From contig JAPLPQ010000051.1 of NCBI GenBank assembly GCA_026400105.1, forward strand, positions 1-36,746: DNA of 36,746 nucleotides, written 5' to 3'. Below the pieces are notes generated by a model. It did no database searches. It was not told where the DNA came from and worked only from the letters and a program-made list of their open reading frames with translations. Of the stretch, positions 16,705 to 25,527 are shown piece after piece. The position numbers were made by a program, and so were the translations under genes. Origin of the DNA: Burkholderiales bacterium. Lineage in GTDB: Bacteria; Pseudomonadota; Gammaproteobacteria; Burkholderiales; Burkholderiaceae_C. Position 1 is the stretch's first letter. Every line of letters begins with the position of its first letter.

Positions 16705-16930
16705 CAGCCGCGCCTGAGCGCGGCCACTTCGTTGGCCGGTATCCGGGCTGGCGGAGACAACCTTCATCGCCTTCCCAGACGCCTGAGGCGCCCAGTGGCT
16801 GGGAGATGAAAGCGAAGCCGAAAGGCTCGTCCGCTTACCGTTGCGGGGGCAGCGCTGGTTAGGACCTGACCTTAAGCGGCCAGGGCCCTCCAGCTTCCCG
16901 TTGAACTGCCGCACATGAACTGCGCAGCGA
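16705..16930 (-). promoter_or_regulatory. Cobalamin riboswitch upstream of the btuB-cob operon
   Basis: Read in the minus direction this leader shows the conserved blocks of the B12 riboswitch in order: ACGGGAAGCTGGAG (about 16888-16901), GCTGCCCCCGCAACGGTAA (about 16835-16853), the B12 box AGCCACTGGG (16791-16800), and CCAGCCCGGATACCGGCC near the 3' end (16736-16751). Downstream are two hairpins, GGCCA/TGGCC (16722-16737) and CCGCGC/GCGCGG (16708-16723), sharing two bases, but no U tract; control of translation or Rho-dependent termination is therefore more likely than intrinsic termination. Adenosylcobalamin binding should lower expression of btuB and perhaps the whole 14-gene operon. The remaining interval to 16985 holds the divergent promoters. 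Confidence 0.93.
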
Positions 16931-16985
16931 GCACCAACAAACAACATTCTACCCAGCCTGCACGCGCCGGACCTAAAATCAGTCC

Positions 16986-17201
16986 ATGTCCTCTCAGACC
17001 CAGATAGACCAGATCGCAGACCGCGTCGAGCGCCTGCTGCTGCGCCATGCCGAGCTGCAGCTGCGCAATCGCGAGCTCGAACACGAACTCCAGCAACTCG
17101 CACAGGAGCGCGACGCGCTGCACCAGCGCCTGCAGCTCGCCACCGAGCGACTGGATGCCCTGCTTGAGCAACTGCCGCTTCCCGTGGGAGACAAACAATG
17201 A
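16986..17201 (+). CDS. Small coiled-coil protein (ZapB-like, TIGR02449/DUF904 type)
   Basis: 71-residue, almost entirely helical protein with heptad-like Leu spacing (VERLLLRHAELQLRNRELEHELQQL...). Proteins of this kind are commonly encoded directly upstream of zapA in beta- and gammaproteobacteria and resemble the septal coiled-coil protein ZapB, so a cell-division role with ZapA is likely but inferred. The stop overlaps the zapA start (ATGA). No Shine-Dalgarno is visible; TAAAAT lies six bases before the ATG, suggesting a leaderless mRNA. Confidence 0.88.
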   Translation: MSSQTQIDQIADRVERLLLRHAELQLRNRELEHELQQLAQERDALHQRLQLATERLDALLEQLPLPVGDKQ

Positions 17202-17500
17202 ATCAGCGCTACGCCAGCCAGAAGCTCGAAGTCCAGATCATGGGGCAAAGCTACACCCTCTCCTGCCCCGAAGGCGGAGCCGCCGCGCTGCAAGACGCGG
17301 TCGACAAGGTCGACGCCACCATGTGCGCCATCCGCGACGCCGGCCGGATCAAGTCGCGCGACCGCATCGCGGTGCTGGCCTGCCTCAACATTGCCCACGA
17401 GCTTGGCAAGGACCAGGCCGAGGCCAGCCACCAGCAGCGCCTGGGCGGCCTGATCGACCGGCTCGACCAGGCCCTCGCCAGCAACGACAGCCCGGACTGA
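17198..17500 (+). CDS. zapA: Cell division protein ZapA
   Basis: 100-residue ZapA, which cross-links FtsZ filaments at the division ring. The N-terminal beta part (KLEVQIMGQSYTLSCPEG) is followed by the family-typical LQDAVDKVDATMCAIRDAGRIKSRDRIAVLACLNIAHEL and a C-terminal coiled-coil helix. Length is typical. It is translationally coupled to the upstream ZapB-like gene and directly followed by the 6S RNA gene, a conserved order. Confidence 0.95.
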   Translation: MNQRYASQKLEVQIMGQSYTLSCPEGGAAALQDAVDKVDATMCAIRDAGRIKSRDRIAVLACLNIAHELGKDQAEASHQQRLGGLIDRLDQALASNDSPD

Positions 17501-17519
17501 ACTCGCCAACGGGAAACAA

Positions 17520-17548
17520 GCGCGACAGCAGCGACTTTTGCCCTTACA
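17520..17548 (+). promoter_or_regulatory. Promoter of 6S RNA
   Basis: GCGACA (17520-17525, a 4/6 match to the -35 consensus), a 17-bp spacer, and TACAAT (17543-17548, a 5/6 match to the -10 consensus). Transcription would begin about 7 nt later at 17555, exactly where the 6S closing stem begins. Confidence 0.75.
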
Positions 17549-17554
17549 ATGGGG

Positions 17555-17730
17555 CTGTCTGCTGCCACGGTCGGGCTTTATATTTCCTTGAACCAATGCT
17601 CCATGAGCCCGGGCTTGGTACATTGCGCAGCTGGTGTGAGCATCTCGCGTCAGATGAACCCGAAGTTGCGTTGCCCTCGCCCCCCTGAACCCCACCGTTC
17701 AGGATGACGGTCCGGCTTGGCGGCAGACAC
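17555..17730 (+). ncRNA. ssrS: 6S RNA
   Basis: RNA of about 175 nt directly downstream of zapA, the usual site for 6S RNA. The ends pair in a closing stem: GTCTGCTGCC (17555-17564) with GGCGGCAGAC (17719-17728), one G-U pair. The interior contains CCTTGAACC and the GGTGTGAGCATCTCGC-like segment found in betaproteobacterial 6S RNAs, and it lacks an open frame with coding character. 6S RNA mimics an open promoter and binds sigma70 RNA polymerase in stationary phase. Exact 3' end uncertain by a few bases. Confidence 0.88.
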
Positions 17731-17785
17731 CCTCATCAAGGCCTTTGCGCCTGCCGGTTTGATCTCCCAATCCATCCTGCCTTCC

Positions 17786-17822
17786 CGCCGCCGCCCCGCA
17801 TGACCGCGCGGCGGTATTTTTC
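17786..17822 (+). terminator. Probable terminator after 6S RNA
   Basis: CCGCC (17786-17793 region) pairs with GGCGG (17810-17814) and is followed by TATTTTT. It lies about 60 nt beyond the mature 6S 3' end, consistent with processing of a longer precursor. From here to the SWIB gene at 18015 no coding frame is evident; 17852-17889 can fold into a closed stem (CCCTGGC/GCCAGGG) containing a smaller hairpin (TGCG/CGCA). Confidence 0.6.
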
Positions 17823-18014
17823 GTGGCAGGACCGCTTTTGCCGGCATTCCACCCTGGCTGCGCAAGCCGCAAAAGCCCCGGCGCCAGGGTAAAAAATCCC
17901 TGATTTGCCCCCAGCCGGCTAGGAAAAGCCCTGCTTTGCGTTTAGCATTCCACCACTCGCCAGCAGCCCTGCTGCCTGCGAAAACAGAATTCAACCTCCA
18001 CAAGGATTTGCTAT

Positions 18015-18320
18015 ATGGCAACTGCAAAGAAAGCCCCCACCCAGACAGCTGTTGCTGCGCCCGCCGCCAAGCGCACCCCGAACGCCGCCTTCATGAAAGC
18101 CATGAAGCCCAGCGCCGCGCTCGCAGCCATCGTGGGTGCTGCCGCCCTGCCGCGCACCGAGGTCACCAAGAAGGTCTGGGAATACATCAAGAAGCACGAC
18201 CTGCAAGACAGCGCCAACCGTCGCAACATCAATGCCGACGACAAGCTGCAGCCGATCTTCAAGAAGCCCCAGGTCTCGATGTTCGAGATGACCAAGCTGA
18301 TCAACGAGCACCTGTCCTGA
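18015..18320 (+). CDS. SWIB/MDM2 domain-containing protein
   Basis: 101-residue basic protein. A Lys/Ala-rich tail (residues 1-30) precedes a single SWIB domain (about 31-98) with the typical VTKKVWEYIKKHDLQDSANRRNINADDKLQPIF and a final MTKLINEHLS helix. SWIB domains bind proteins or DNA in eukaryotic chromatin remodelling; small bacterial versions are known from Chlamydia and proteobacteria, but their role is unclear. The basic tail hints at nucleic-acid binding. The start is set by AAGGA eight bases before the ATG. A strong terminator follows. Confidence 0.92.
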   Translation: MATAKKAPTQTAVAAPAAKRTPNAAFMKAMKPSAALAAIVGAAALPRTEVTKKVWEYIKKHDLQDSANRRNINADDKLQPIFKKPQVSMFEMTKLINEHLS

Positions 18321-18339
18321 TCCGCTCGCGCTTCACATG

Positions 18340-18368
18340 AAAAAACCGACCCTTGTGGTCGGTTTTTT
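18340..18368. terminator. Rho-independent terminator after SWIB gene
   Basis: A6 - CCGACC (18346-18351) - CTTGT - GGTCGG (18357-18362) - T6. The flanking A and T tracts make it symmetrical, so it can stop the SWIB transcript and the converging MFS transcript. Confidence 0.95.
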
Positions 18369-18412
18369 CATGCCTGGCGCGGCGGCGCCCGGGGTCGCGC
18401 CACCAATATGCC

Positions 18413-19666
18413 TCAGGCCCGCGCCACCGTGCGCCGCCCCACGCCCAGCGCCACCAGCACCGCGAGCAGCAGCACCAGGCCAGCGCCCGCCAAGGTGGCC
18501 TGGTAGCGGCCATGGTCCATCAGGGTACCGAACAGCAGCGGCGACAAGGCCAGGCCAGCATCCAGACCCGAATAGACCGTGCCATAGATGCGGCCGGTCG
18601 CGCCGGCCGGGGTCGCGCGCTTGATCATCATGTCGCGGCTCGGCCCGCCAATGCCGACCGCGACCCCGGTCGCGGCCAAGGCCACCATGGTGCCGGTAGC
18701 TCCGAGCCAGCCGCTGGCGCACAGCAGCAGCAGCAGCGCCCCGCCACTCATGCAGACCGCCACCACCTGTTCGCTGCGCCTGGCGCGCGCGGCGACGAAG
18801 CCACCGGCCAGCATGCCGGCCGCACCGCACAACATATAGGCCGTCAGCGTCATCGAGGCCGCCTGCAGGCTGACGCCATGCAGCGCGCGCAGGATCGAGA
18901 CCGAGAAGGTGTGCACCACGGCCAGGGTCATGGTGGTCAGCAGGAAGAAGGCAAAGCACCACCAGACCACGGGCAGGCGCAGGAAGTCGAATTCCCCCTC
19001 GGCTGCCGTCCGTCCGCCCTGAGCGCCCTGGCGGCCCGCTGCGACCGGCCTGGGTGCTGCCGCGACCGTGGCCAGATGCTGGCGTTGCCAGACCAGCAGC
19101 GCCAGCACCAGCGCATACAGCAGCAAGGCACCCAGACAGGCCAGGCGCCAGTCAGTCGCGGCTGCGACCCCGACCAGGAAGGCCGTGCTCAGCGCCCAGC
19201 CCAGATTGCCCGACAGCCCGTGTACGCTGTAGGCGTGGCCGAGCCGCGGCGCCGACACGCGCTGGTTCAGGATCGAGAAATCGACCGGATGAAACGGCGC
19301 ATTGCCCAGGCCCGCGAGCAGCGCCGACAGCATCAGGCCGGAATAGCCCTGCGCCAGCGCCGCCGACAGGGCCGCGCCCATGAACAGCAGGATCGAGCCA
19401 AACAGCACCGGGCGCGCACCGGTCCGGTCGACGACAAAGCCCGACAGGGCCTGGCCCAGGCCCGAGACGGTGAAGAACAGCGTCATCAGCCCGCCAAGCT
19501 CGGAAAACGACAGGCCGAAGTCGCGCTGCAGGAAGGGAAACAGGCCCGGCAGCAGCAGGTGGGAGAAATGCGACATCGCGTGCGCAAGCCCGACCAGTGC
19601 CATGACAGTCGCGTCGGCGCGCCAGATCAGCGCATCAGGGGCGCCGGATTGAAGGGGGTGATTCAT
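18413..19666 (-). CDS. MFS transporter, fosmidomycin-resistance (Fsr)-like
   Basis: 417-residue major facilitator with about 12 helices. The first half has ALVGLAHAMSHFSHLLLPGLFPFL and SGFVVDRTGARPVLFGS, the loop 2-3 motif of MFS proteins; the early His-rich segment resembles the Fsr group. A charged Gly/Gln-rich linker (about residues 190-215) separates the two six-helix halves. The substrate is unknown; Fsr relatives are drug or metabolite exporters. The start at 19666 is the ATG nearest the divergent dehydrogenase promoter; the longer frame upstream runs antisense through that gene and is rejected. No Shine-Dalgarno is seen, but TAATAT lies seven bases before the ATG. Confidence 0.87.
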   Translation of the reverse strand: MNHPLQSGAPDALIWRADATVMALVGLAHAMSHFSHLLLPGLFPFLQRDFGLSFSELGGLMTLFFTVSGLGQALSGFVVDRTGARPVLFGSILLFMGAALSAALAQGYSGLMLSALLAGLGNAPFHPVDFSILNQRVSAPRLGHAYSVHGLSGNLGWALSTAFLVGVAAATDWRLACLGALLLYALVLALLVWQRQHLATVAAAPRPVAAGRQGAQGGRTAAEGEFDFLRLPVVWWCFAFFLLTTMTLAVVHTFSVSILRALHGVSLQAASMTLTAYMLCGAAGMLAGGFVAARARRSEQVVAVCMSGGALLLLLCASGWLGATGTMVALAATGVAVGIGGPSRDMMIKRATPAGATGRIYGTVYSGLDAGLALSPLLFGTLMDHGRYQATLAGAGLVLLLAVLVALGVGRRTVARA

Positions 19667-19716
19667 GCCGACGATATTAAGTGATGACCACCGCGCGGGT
19701 TGATCGATGCTGGCGA

Positions 19717-19741
19717 GCCGATATGCCGGCACAATATCGGC
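19717..19741. promoter_or_regulatory. Palindrome abutting the dehydrogenase start codon
   Basis: Perfect inverted repeat GCCGATAT-N9-ATATCGGC whose right arm ends on the base before the ATG at 19742. It lies in the 75-bp interval between two divergent genes. A related sequence, AATATCGTCGGC, precedes the ATG of the divergent MFS gene. It could be an operator for joint control or an RNA hairpin at the start codon. Confidence 0.5.
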
Positions 19742-20749
19742 ATGAACATCGTGATTTTGGACGACTACCAGGATGCAGTGCGCAAGCTGCAATGCGCCAG
19801 CAAGCTGGAGCCCTATACCGTCAAGGTGTTCACCAACACCGTCAAGGGAGTGGGACAGCTCGCGGTGCGTCTGCGCGACGCCGACATCCTGGTGCTGATC
19901 CGGGACCGCACGCCGATCAACCGCCAGCTGGTCGAGAAGCTGCCGCGCCTGAAGCTGATCGCGCAGACCGGACGCGTCGGCAACCATATCGACCTGGCGG
20001 CCTGCACCGAGCATGGCGTGGCGGTCGCCGAGGGCCTGGGTTCGCCGATCGCACCGGCCGAGCTGACCTGGGCCTTGATCCTGGCCGCGATGCGCCGCAT
20101 CCCGCAATATGTGGCCAACCTCAAGCATGGCGCCTGGCAGCAGTCAGGGCTCAGGTCCTCGTCGATGCCGAGCAATTTCGGACTCGGTCAGGTGCTGGCC
20201 GGCAAGACGCTGGGGATCTGGAGCTATGGCCGCATCGGCCGCATCGTGGCGGGCTACGGCCGCGCCTTCGGCATGCGGGTGCTGGTCTGGGGCAGCGAGC
20301 CGACGCGCCAGCATGCCCGGGCCGACGGCTACGAGACCGCCGACTCCAAGGCCCAGTTCTTTGCCGCTTGCGATGTGCTGAGCCTGCATCTGCGCCTGGG
20401 CGAGCAGACCCAGGGCTGCATCTCGCTCGAGGACCTGTCGCTCATGAAGCCGACCGCGCTGCTGGTCAACACCTCGCGCGCCGAACTGCTGCAGCCCGAT
20501 GCGCTGGTCGCAGCACTCAACCGCGGCCGGCCCGGCATGGCGGCGGTCGATGTCTTCGAGTCAGAGCCGATCCTGCAGGGCCACGCGCTGCTGCGGCTCG
20601 AGAACTGCGTCTGCACACCACATATCGGCTATGTCGAGCGCGACAGCTACGAGACCTATTTCACTGCCGCCTTCGACAATGTCGTCAATTTCCTCAACGG
20701 CCAGCCGAGCCAGATCGTCAACCCCGGCGCGCTGCCGCTGCGGCGCTGA
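19742..20749 (+). CDS. D-2-hydroxyacid dehydrogenase family protein
   Basis: 335-residue NAD(P)-dependent dehydrogenase of the 2-hydroxyacid/phosphoglycerate dehydrogenase family. Both catalytic domains are visible: the N-terminal flavodoxin-like part (MNIVILDDYQ...) and the Rossmann domain with TLGIWSYGRIG, where a Ser replaces the first Gly of GxGxxG; then NTSRAELL with the substrate-binding Arg, DVFESEP with the catalytic-dyad Glu, and TPHIGYVE with the catalytic His. The substrate is not predictable. The ATG at 19742 matches the family N-terminus; an in-frame ATG at 19700 would add 14 unconserved residues. The divergent arrangement with the MFS gene suggests shared regulation. Confidence 0.9.
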   Translation: MNIVILDDYQDAVRKLQCASKLEPYTVKVFTNTVKGVGQLAVRLRDADILVLIRDRTPINRQLVEKLPRLKLIAQTGRVGNHIDLAACTEHGVAVAEGLGSPIAPAELTWALILAAMRRIPQYVANLKHGAWQQSGLRSSSMPSNFGLGQVLAGKTLGIWSYGRIGRIVAGYGRAFGMRVLVWGSEPTRQHARADGYETADSKAQFFAACDVLSLHLRLGEQTQGCISLEDLSLMKPTALLVNTSRAELLQPDALVAALNRGRPGMAAVDVFESEPILQGHALLRLENCVCTPHIGYVERDSYETYFTAAFDNVVNFLNGQPSQIVNPGALPLRR

Positions 20750-20778
20750 TCCGGACCGGGTGGTGACGCGCGACCGGC

Positions 20779-22782
20779 TCAGTCGTTGGTCGAAGCCCTG
20801 ACCTCGGCCAGCGAGGTCAGGCCGGCCAGCACCTTCTCGATGCCGTCCTGGCGCAGCGAGCGCATGCCCTCGCTCAATGCCAGCGCCAGGATCTCGACCG
20901 GGCGCGCGCGCTTTTGCACCAGCAGGCGAATGGCCGGCGTCGCCGCCAGCAGCTCGTGCAAGGGCATGCGGCCCATGTAGCCGGTGTTGCCGCAATGATC
21001 GCAGCCGGGGGCCTGGAAATCCTGCATCACCCCGCCCTTGGCATAGCGTTGCCGCCACTGCTCATGCAGGGCCTGGGTGTCGCGCAGCGCGTGGCCCGGC
21101 GGCAAGGCGCGCTGGTAGTCATCGGTGATTTCGCGCAGGCGCGGCGCCAGCATCGGACGCGACTGCTTGCAGCTGGCGCACAGCTTGCGCACCAGGCGCT
21201 GCGCCAGGATGCCTTGCAGTGAATCGGCAAACGAGAAACTGTCGACCCCGAGATCGTTCAGGCGCACGATGGTATCGGCGGCCGAGTTGGTGTGCAGGGT
21301 CGACAGCACCAGGTGGCCGGTCAGCGAGGCCTCGATCGCCATTTCGGCGGTCTCCGGGTCGCGGATCTCGCCGACCATGATCACGTCCGGATCGGCGCGC
21401 AGCAGGGAGCGCAGCGCCGCGGCGAAGGTCCAGCCGATGCGGGGGTTGACCTGGATCTGGCGCAGGCCATGCTGGGTGATCTCGACCGGGTCCTCGGCGG
21501 TCCAGATCTTGCGGTTGGGTCGGTTCAGCCGCTGCAGCACCGAGTGCAAGGTGGTGGTCTTGCCCGAACCGGTCGGCCCGACGCAGAGAAACAGGCCGTT
21601 GGGGCGTTCGATCACCTGCAGCAGCAACTCGAGCTTGTCGGGCGCGAGCTCCAGCGCCTCCAGCGGCACGACGCGGAACGCGGTCAGCAGACGCATCACG
21701 ATGTCCTCGAGCCCGTGCGCGGTCGGAATCGTGGCCACGCGCAGCTCCAGCGGCAGGCCGCCGTATTTGGCGAAGGCGATCTTGCCGTCCTGGGGCTTGC
21801 GGCGCTCCGAGATGTCGAGATCGGACATGATCTTGATGCGGGCGGTCAGCGCGTTGCGGTAGCTCGGCGGCAGCTCGAGGTAGGGACGCAGCTCGCCATC
21901 GATGCGGAACCGGATCGACACCTTCTCGCGCCCGGGATAGGGCTCGATGTGGATGTCGGAGGCGCGCTGATGATAGGCCTCGGAGATCATCGAGTTGATC
22001 AGCCGCACCAGGGTGTTGTCCGACTGCTCGAGCGGCTTTTCCTCCTGCTCGGGCTTGGCTTCACCGCCGTTGAGCTCTGCCGCGAGCATCCAGGCATCCT
22101 GCTCGGAGGATGCCCCGGCGGCGGCCGGCGCCTCGCGCTCGACGCGGGGCGTGGGCTCCTGCAGCGCCAGGTTGTCCGCCATCCCGATGCCGCGATAGGC
22201 CTTGGCGATCTGGGCCGTGAGGTCGGCGCTGGTCGTGACCACCGGCCTGACCTTGCGCTGGCTCGTGAACTCGAGCTCTTCGAGCACGCGGAACTGCAGC
22301 GGATCGGTCATCGCCACCACCAGGGTGGACTGCCACTCCATCAGCGGCAGCACGCGCAACCGAATCGCGGTGGCGGCCGGCACCCGGCGCAGCGCGGCGG
22401 TATCGATCGGGAACAGCTTGAGATCGACAAAGGGGTAACCCATCTTGGTCACCAGCGCCAGCTGCAGATCGACGGTCGTGACCAGCCCCATGTCGAGGAG
22501 GATCTGGCCCAGCGGCACGCCACGGGTCAGTGACTGGCGATGCAGGGCCTCGGACAGCTGCTCGGGCGTGATCTTGGCCAGCGCCAGCAGGGCTTCACCG
22601 ATCGGCATCGGCTTGAGCCTGAGCTGCCACTCGAGCGCGGCGCGCAGATCCTCGCAGGTGGCACGGACCGCATTGACCAGGCTGACTGACACGCTATCAG
22701 GCGGCAAGCTGTCTCCCAACCTGGACAGGGCCGATGGTGAAACAGTCGATAGGTCCGGACTGGTCAACAGGCTTGGCGTCAT
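20779..22782 (-). CDS. GspE/PilB-family secretion or pilus ATPase
   Basis: 667-residue hexameric ATPase of the type II secretion/type IV pilus family. The N-terminal region (about residues 58-200) resembles the MshEN domain, with two repeats of the LGxxLLxxGxxxxxxLxxAL pattern (60-80 and 90-110), although the first lacks the Arg found in c-di-GMP-binding versions. Next come SDIHIEP (Asp box), Walker A GPTGSGKTT (402-410), Walker B with IMVGEIRD, and the His box LVLSTLHTN. Near the C-terminus CASC and CDHC form the family's tetracysteine zinc site. No other secretion or pilus gene lies in the window, so the machine it serves is unknown. It is the last gene of a minus-strand run starting at yejA. 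Confidence 0.93.
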   Translation of the reverse strand: MTPSLLTSPDLSTVSPSALSRLGDSLPPDSVSVSLVNAVRATCEDLRAALEWQLRLKPMPIGEALLALAKITPEQLSEALHRQSLTRGVPLGQILLDMGLVTTVDLQLALVTKMGYPFVDLKLFPIDTAALRRVPAATAIRLRVLPLMEWQSTLVVAMTDPLQFRVLEELEFTSQRKVRPVVTTSADLTAQIAKAYRGIGMADNLALQEPTPRVEREAPAAAGASSEQDAWMLAAELNGGEAKPEQEEKPLEQSDNTLVRLINSMISEAYHQRASDIHIEPYPGREKVSIRFRIDGELRPYLELPPSYRNALTARIKIMSDLDISERRKPQDGKIAFAKYGGLPLELRVATIPTAHGLEDIVMRLLTAFRVVPLEALELAPDKLELLLQVIERPNGLFLCVGPTGSGKTTTLHSVLQRLNRPNRKIWTAEDPVEITQHGLRQIQVNPRIGWTFAAALRSLLRADPDVIMVGEIRDPETAEMAIEASLTGHLVLSTLHTNSAADTIVRLNDLGVDSFSFADSLQGILAQRLVRKLCASCKQSRPMLAPRLREITDDYQRALPPGHALRDTQALHEQWRQRYAKGGVMQDFQAPGCDHCGNTGYMGRMPLHELLAATPAIRLLVQKRARPVEILALALSEGMRSLRQDGIEKVLAGLTSLAEVRASTND

Positions 22783-22809
22783 GATGCAAGCGAATGCCAG
22801 GAATGGCGC

Positions 22810-23031
22810 TTAGAGATGGATGAACCATTGAATCACGTTTTTGGCGATGAAGCCCAGCATGCCGAAGGACAGCACGAGAAAGAGCACGAAGGTGCCGAAC
22901 TTGCCGGCCTTGGATTCGCGCGCCAGGTTGAACACGATGAACAGCATGAAGAGAATGAAGGCACCGACCCCGAAGGTCAGGCCGAACTCGGCGATCTGGT
23001 CCTCGGTCAGGCCAAACAATGCGTTTTCCAT
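22810..23031 (-). CDS. DUF2788 small membrane protein
   Basis: 73-residue protein with two hydrophobic helices (about residues 17-37 and 45-70) separated by the conserved LARESKAGKFGTF loop, which identifies the DUF2788 family. Function unknown. The ATG at 23031 is chosen because the upstream in-frame extension reads antisense-like through the neighbouring gene; only 2 nt separate it from the DUF2189 stop, so the two are co-translated. The gene lies 27 nt upstream of the GspE-family ATPase. Confidence 0.9.
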   Translation of the reverse strand: MENALFGLTEDQIAEFGLTFGVGAFILFMLFIVFNLARESKAGKFGTFVLFLVLSFGMLGFIAKNVIQWFIHL

Positions 23032-23033
23032 CT

Positions 23034-23819
23034 TCAGCGCCCCCCGACAGCGGAGGCGGCGGATGCCGATGCACTGAGGTCGCGGTAGGCATGCCAGCTC
23101 GCATGGGCGAGCAGCGGCACCACGACCAGCAGGCCGAGCAGGAAGCTCAGCAGCCCCACCAGCACCAGGCAGGCGATCAGGCTGGCCCATAAGGCCAGCA
23201 CCAGCGGATGATCAGCCACCGCGCGCCAGCTCGCGCGCACGGCACCCATCGGGGAGCAGTCGCGATCGATCAGCATCGGCAGGGTCATGACGCTGGAGGC
23301 AAAGATCGGCGCCGCCAGCAGGCCGCCGAGCAGCACCCAGAGCTCGAACAGCCAGGGCGACTCCGACAGCAAGACATGGCGCAGGAAATCGGCCACGGTA
23401 TTGATCGGTGCCGGTGCGAGCAGGACCATCAGACTGGCCGAAGTCAGGACCCAGACGGTGCCGGCCAGGCACAGCAGCAGGCCAAAGCCGACTAGGCGCG
23501 AGTCACGGCCACGCCAGAGCGCGACCAGCTCGGCCAGGCTCATGAGCCGATCGCGCTCGAGCTCGCGGCTGACCGCGTACAGGCCGGTGGCCAGGACTGG
23601 CGCGACCAGCAGGAAGCCGGAGAAAGCCCCCACCAGCAACCAGAACTGCTGATCGGCCACCGCATAGAGCAAGGCGCCGAACAGGGTGACGCACAGGCCA
23701 TGGAGCAGGCCCGGCAAGGGGTGACGCACGAAATCGCGCCAGCCCCGGATCAGCCAGAGCAAGGGAGAGGCCAGTGTCACGCGGGACACCGGTGACACGC
23801 GGGCAAGCTTGTCGTTCAT
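23034..23819 (-). CDS. DUF2189 integral membrane protein
   Basis: 261-residue inner-membrane protein with about six helices. The segments LIRGWRDFVRHPLPGLLHGL, FSGFLLVAPVLATGLYAVSRELER and LPMLIDRDCSPMGAVRASWRAV are typical of DUF2189 (COG5473). Function unknown. It starts 37 nt after yejF and is followed after 2 nt by the DUF2788 gene; it ends with a Ser/Ala-rich tail. Confidence 0.9.
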   Translation of the reverse strand: MNDKLARVSPVSRVTLASPLLWLIRGWRDFVRHPLPGLLHGLCVTLFGALLYAVADQQFWLLVGAFSGFLLVAPVLATGLYAVSRELERDRLMSLAELVALWRGRDSRLVGFGLLLCLAGTVWVLTSASLMVLLAPAPINTVADFLRHVLLSESPWLFELWVLLGGLLAAPIFASSVMTLPMLIDRDCSPMGAVRASWRAVADHPLVLALWASLIACLVLVGLLSFLLGLLVVVPLLAHASWHAYRDLSASASAASAVGGR

Positions 23820-23856
23820 CGAATGATTGATTGAAAGGATGACAGACCCGATTGGA

Positions 23857-25523
<1,667 letters not shown>

Positions 25524-25527
<4 letters not shown>

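Noticed and set aside
23774-23805. Short near-repeat GTGTCACGCGGGACACC/GGTGACACGCGGG at the start of the DUF2189 gene
   Set aside because: It lies in the coding N-terminus, repeats only Val-Ser-Arg-like codons and is too short and imperfect to be a functional array.
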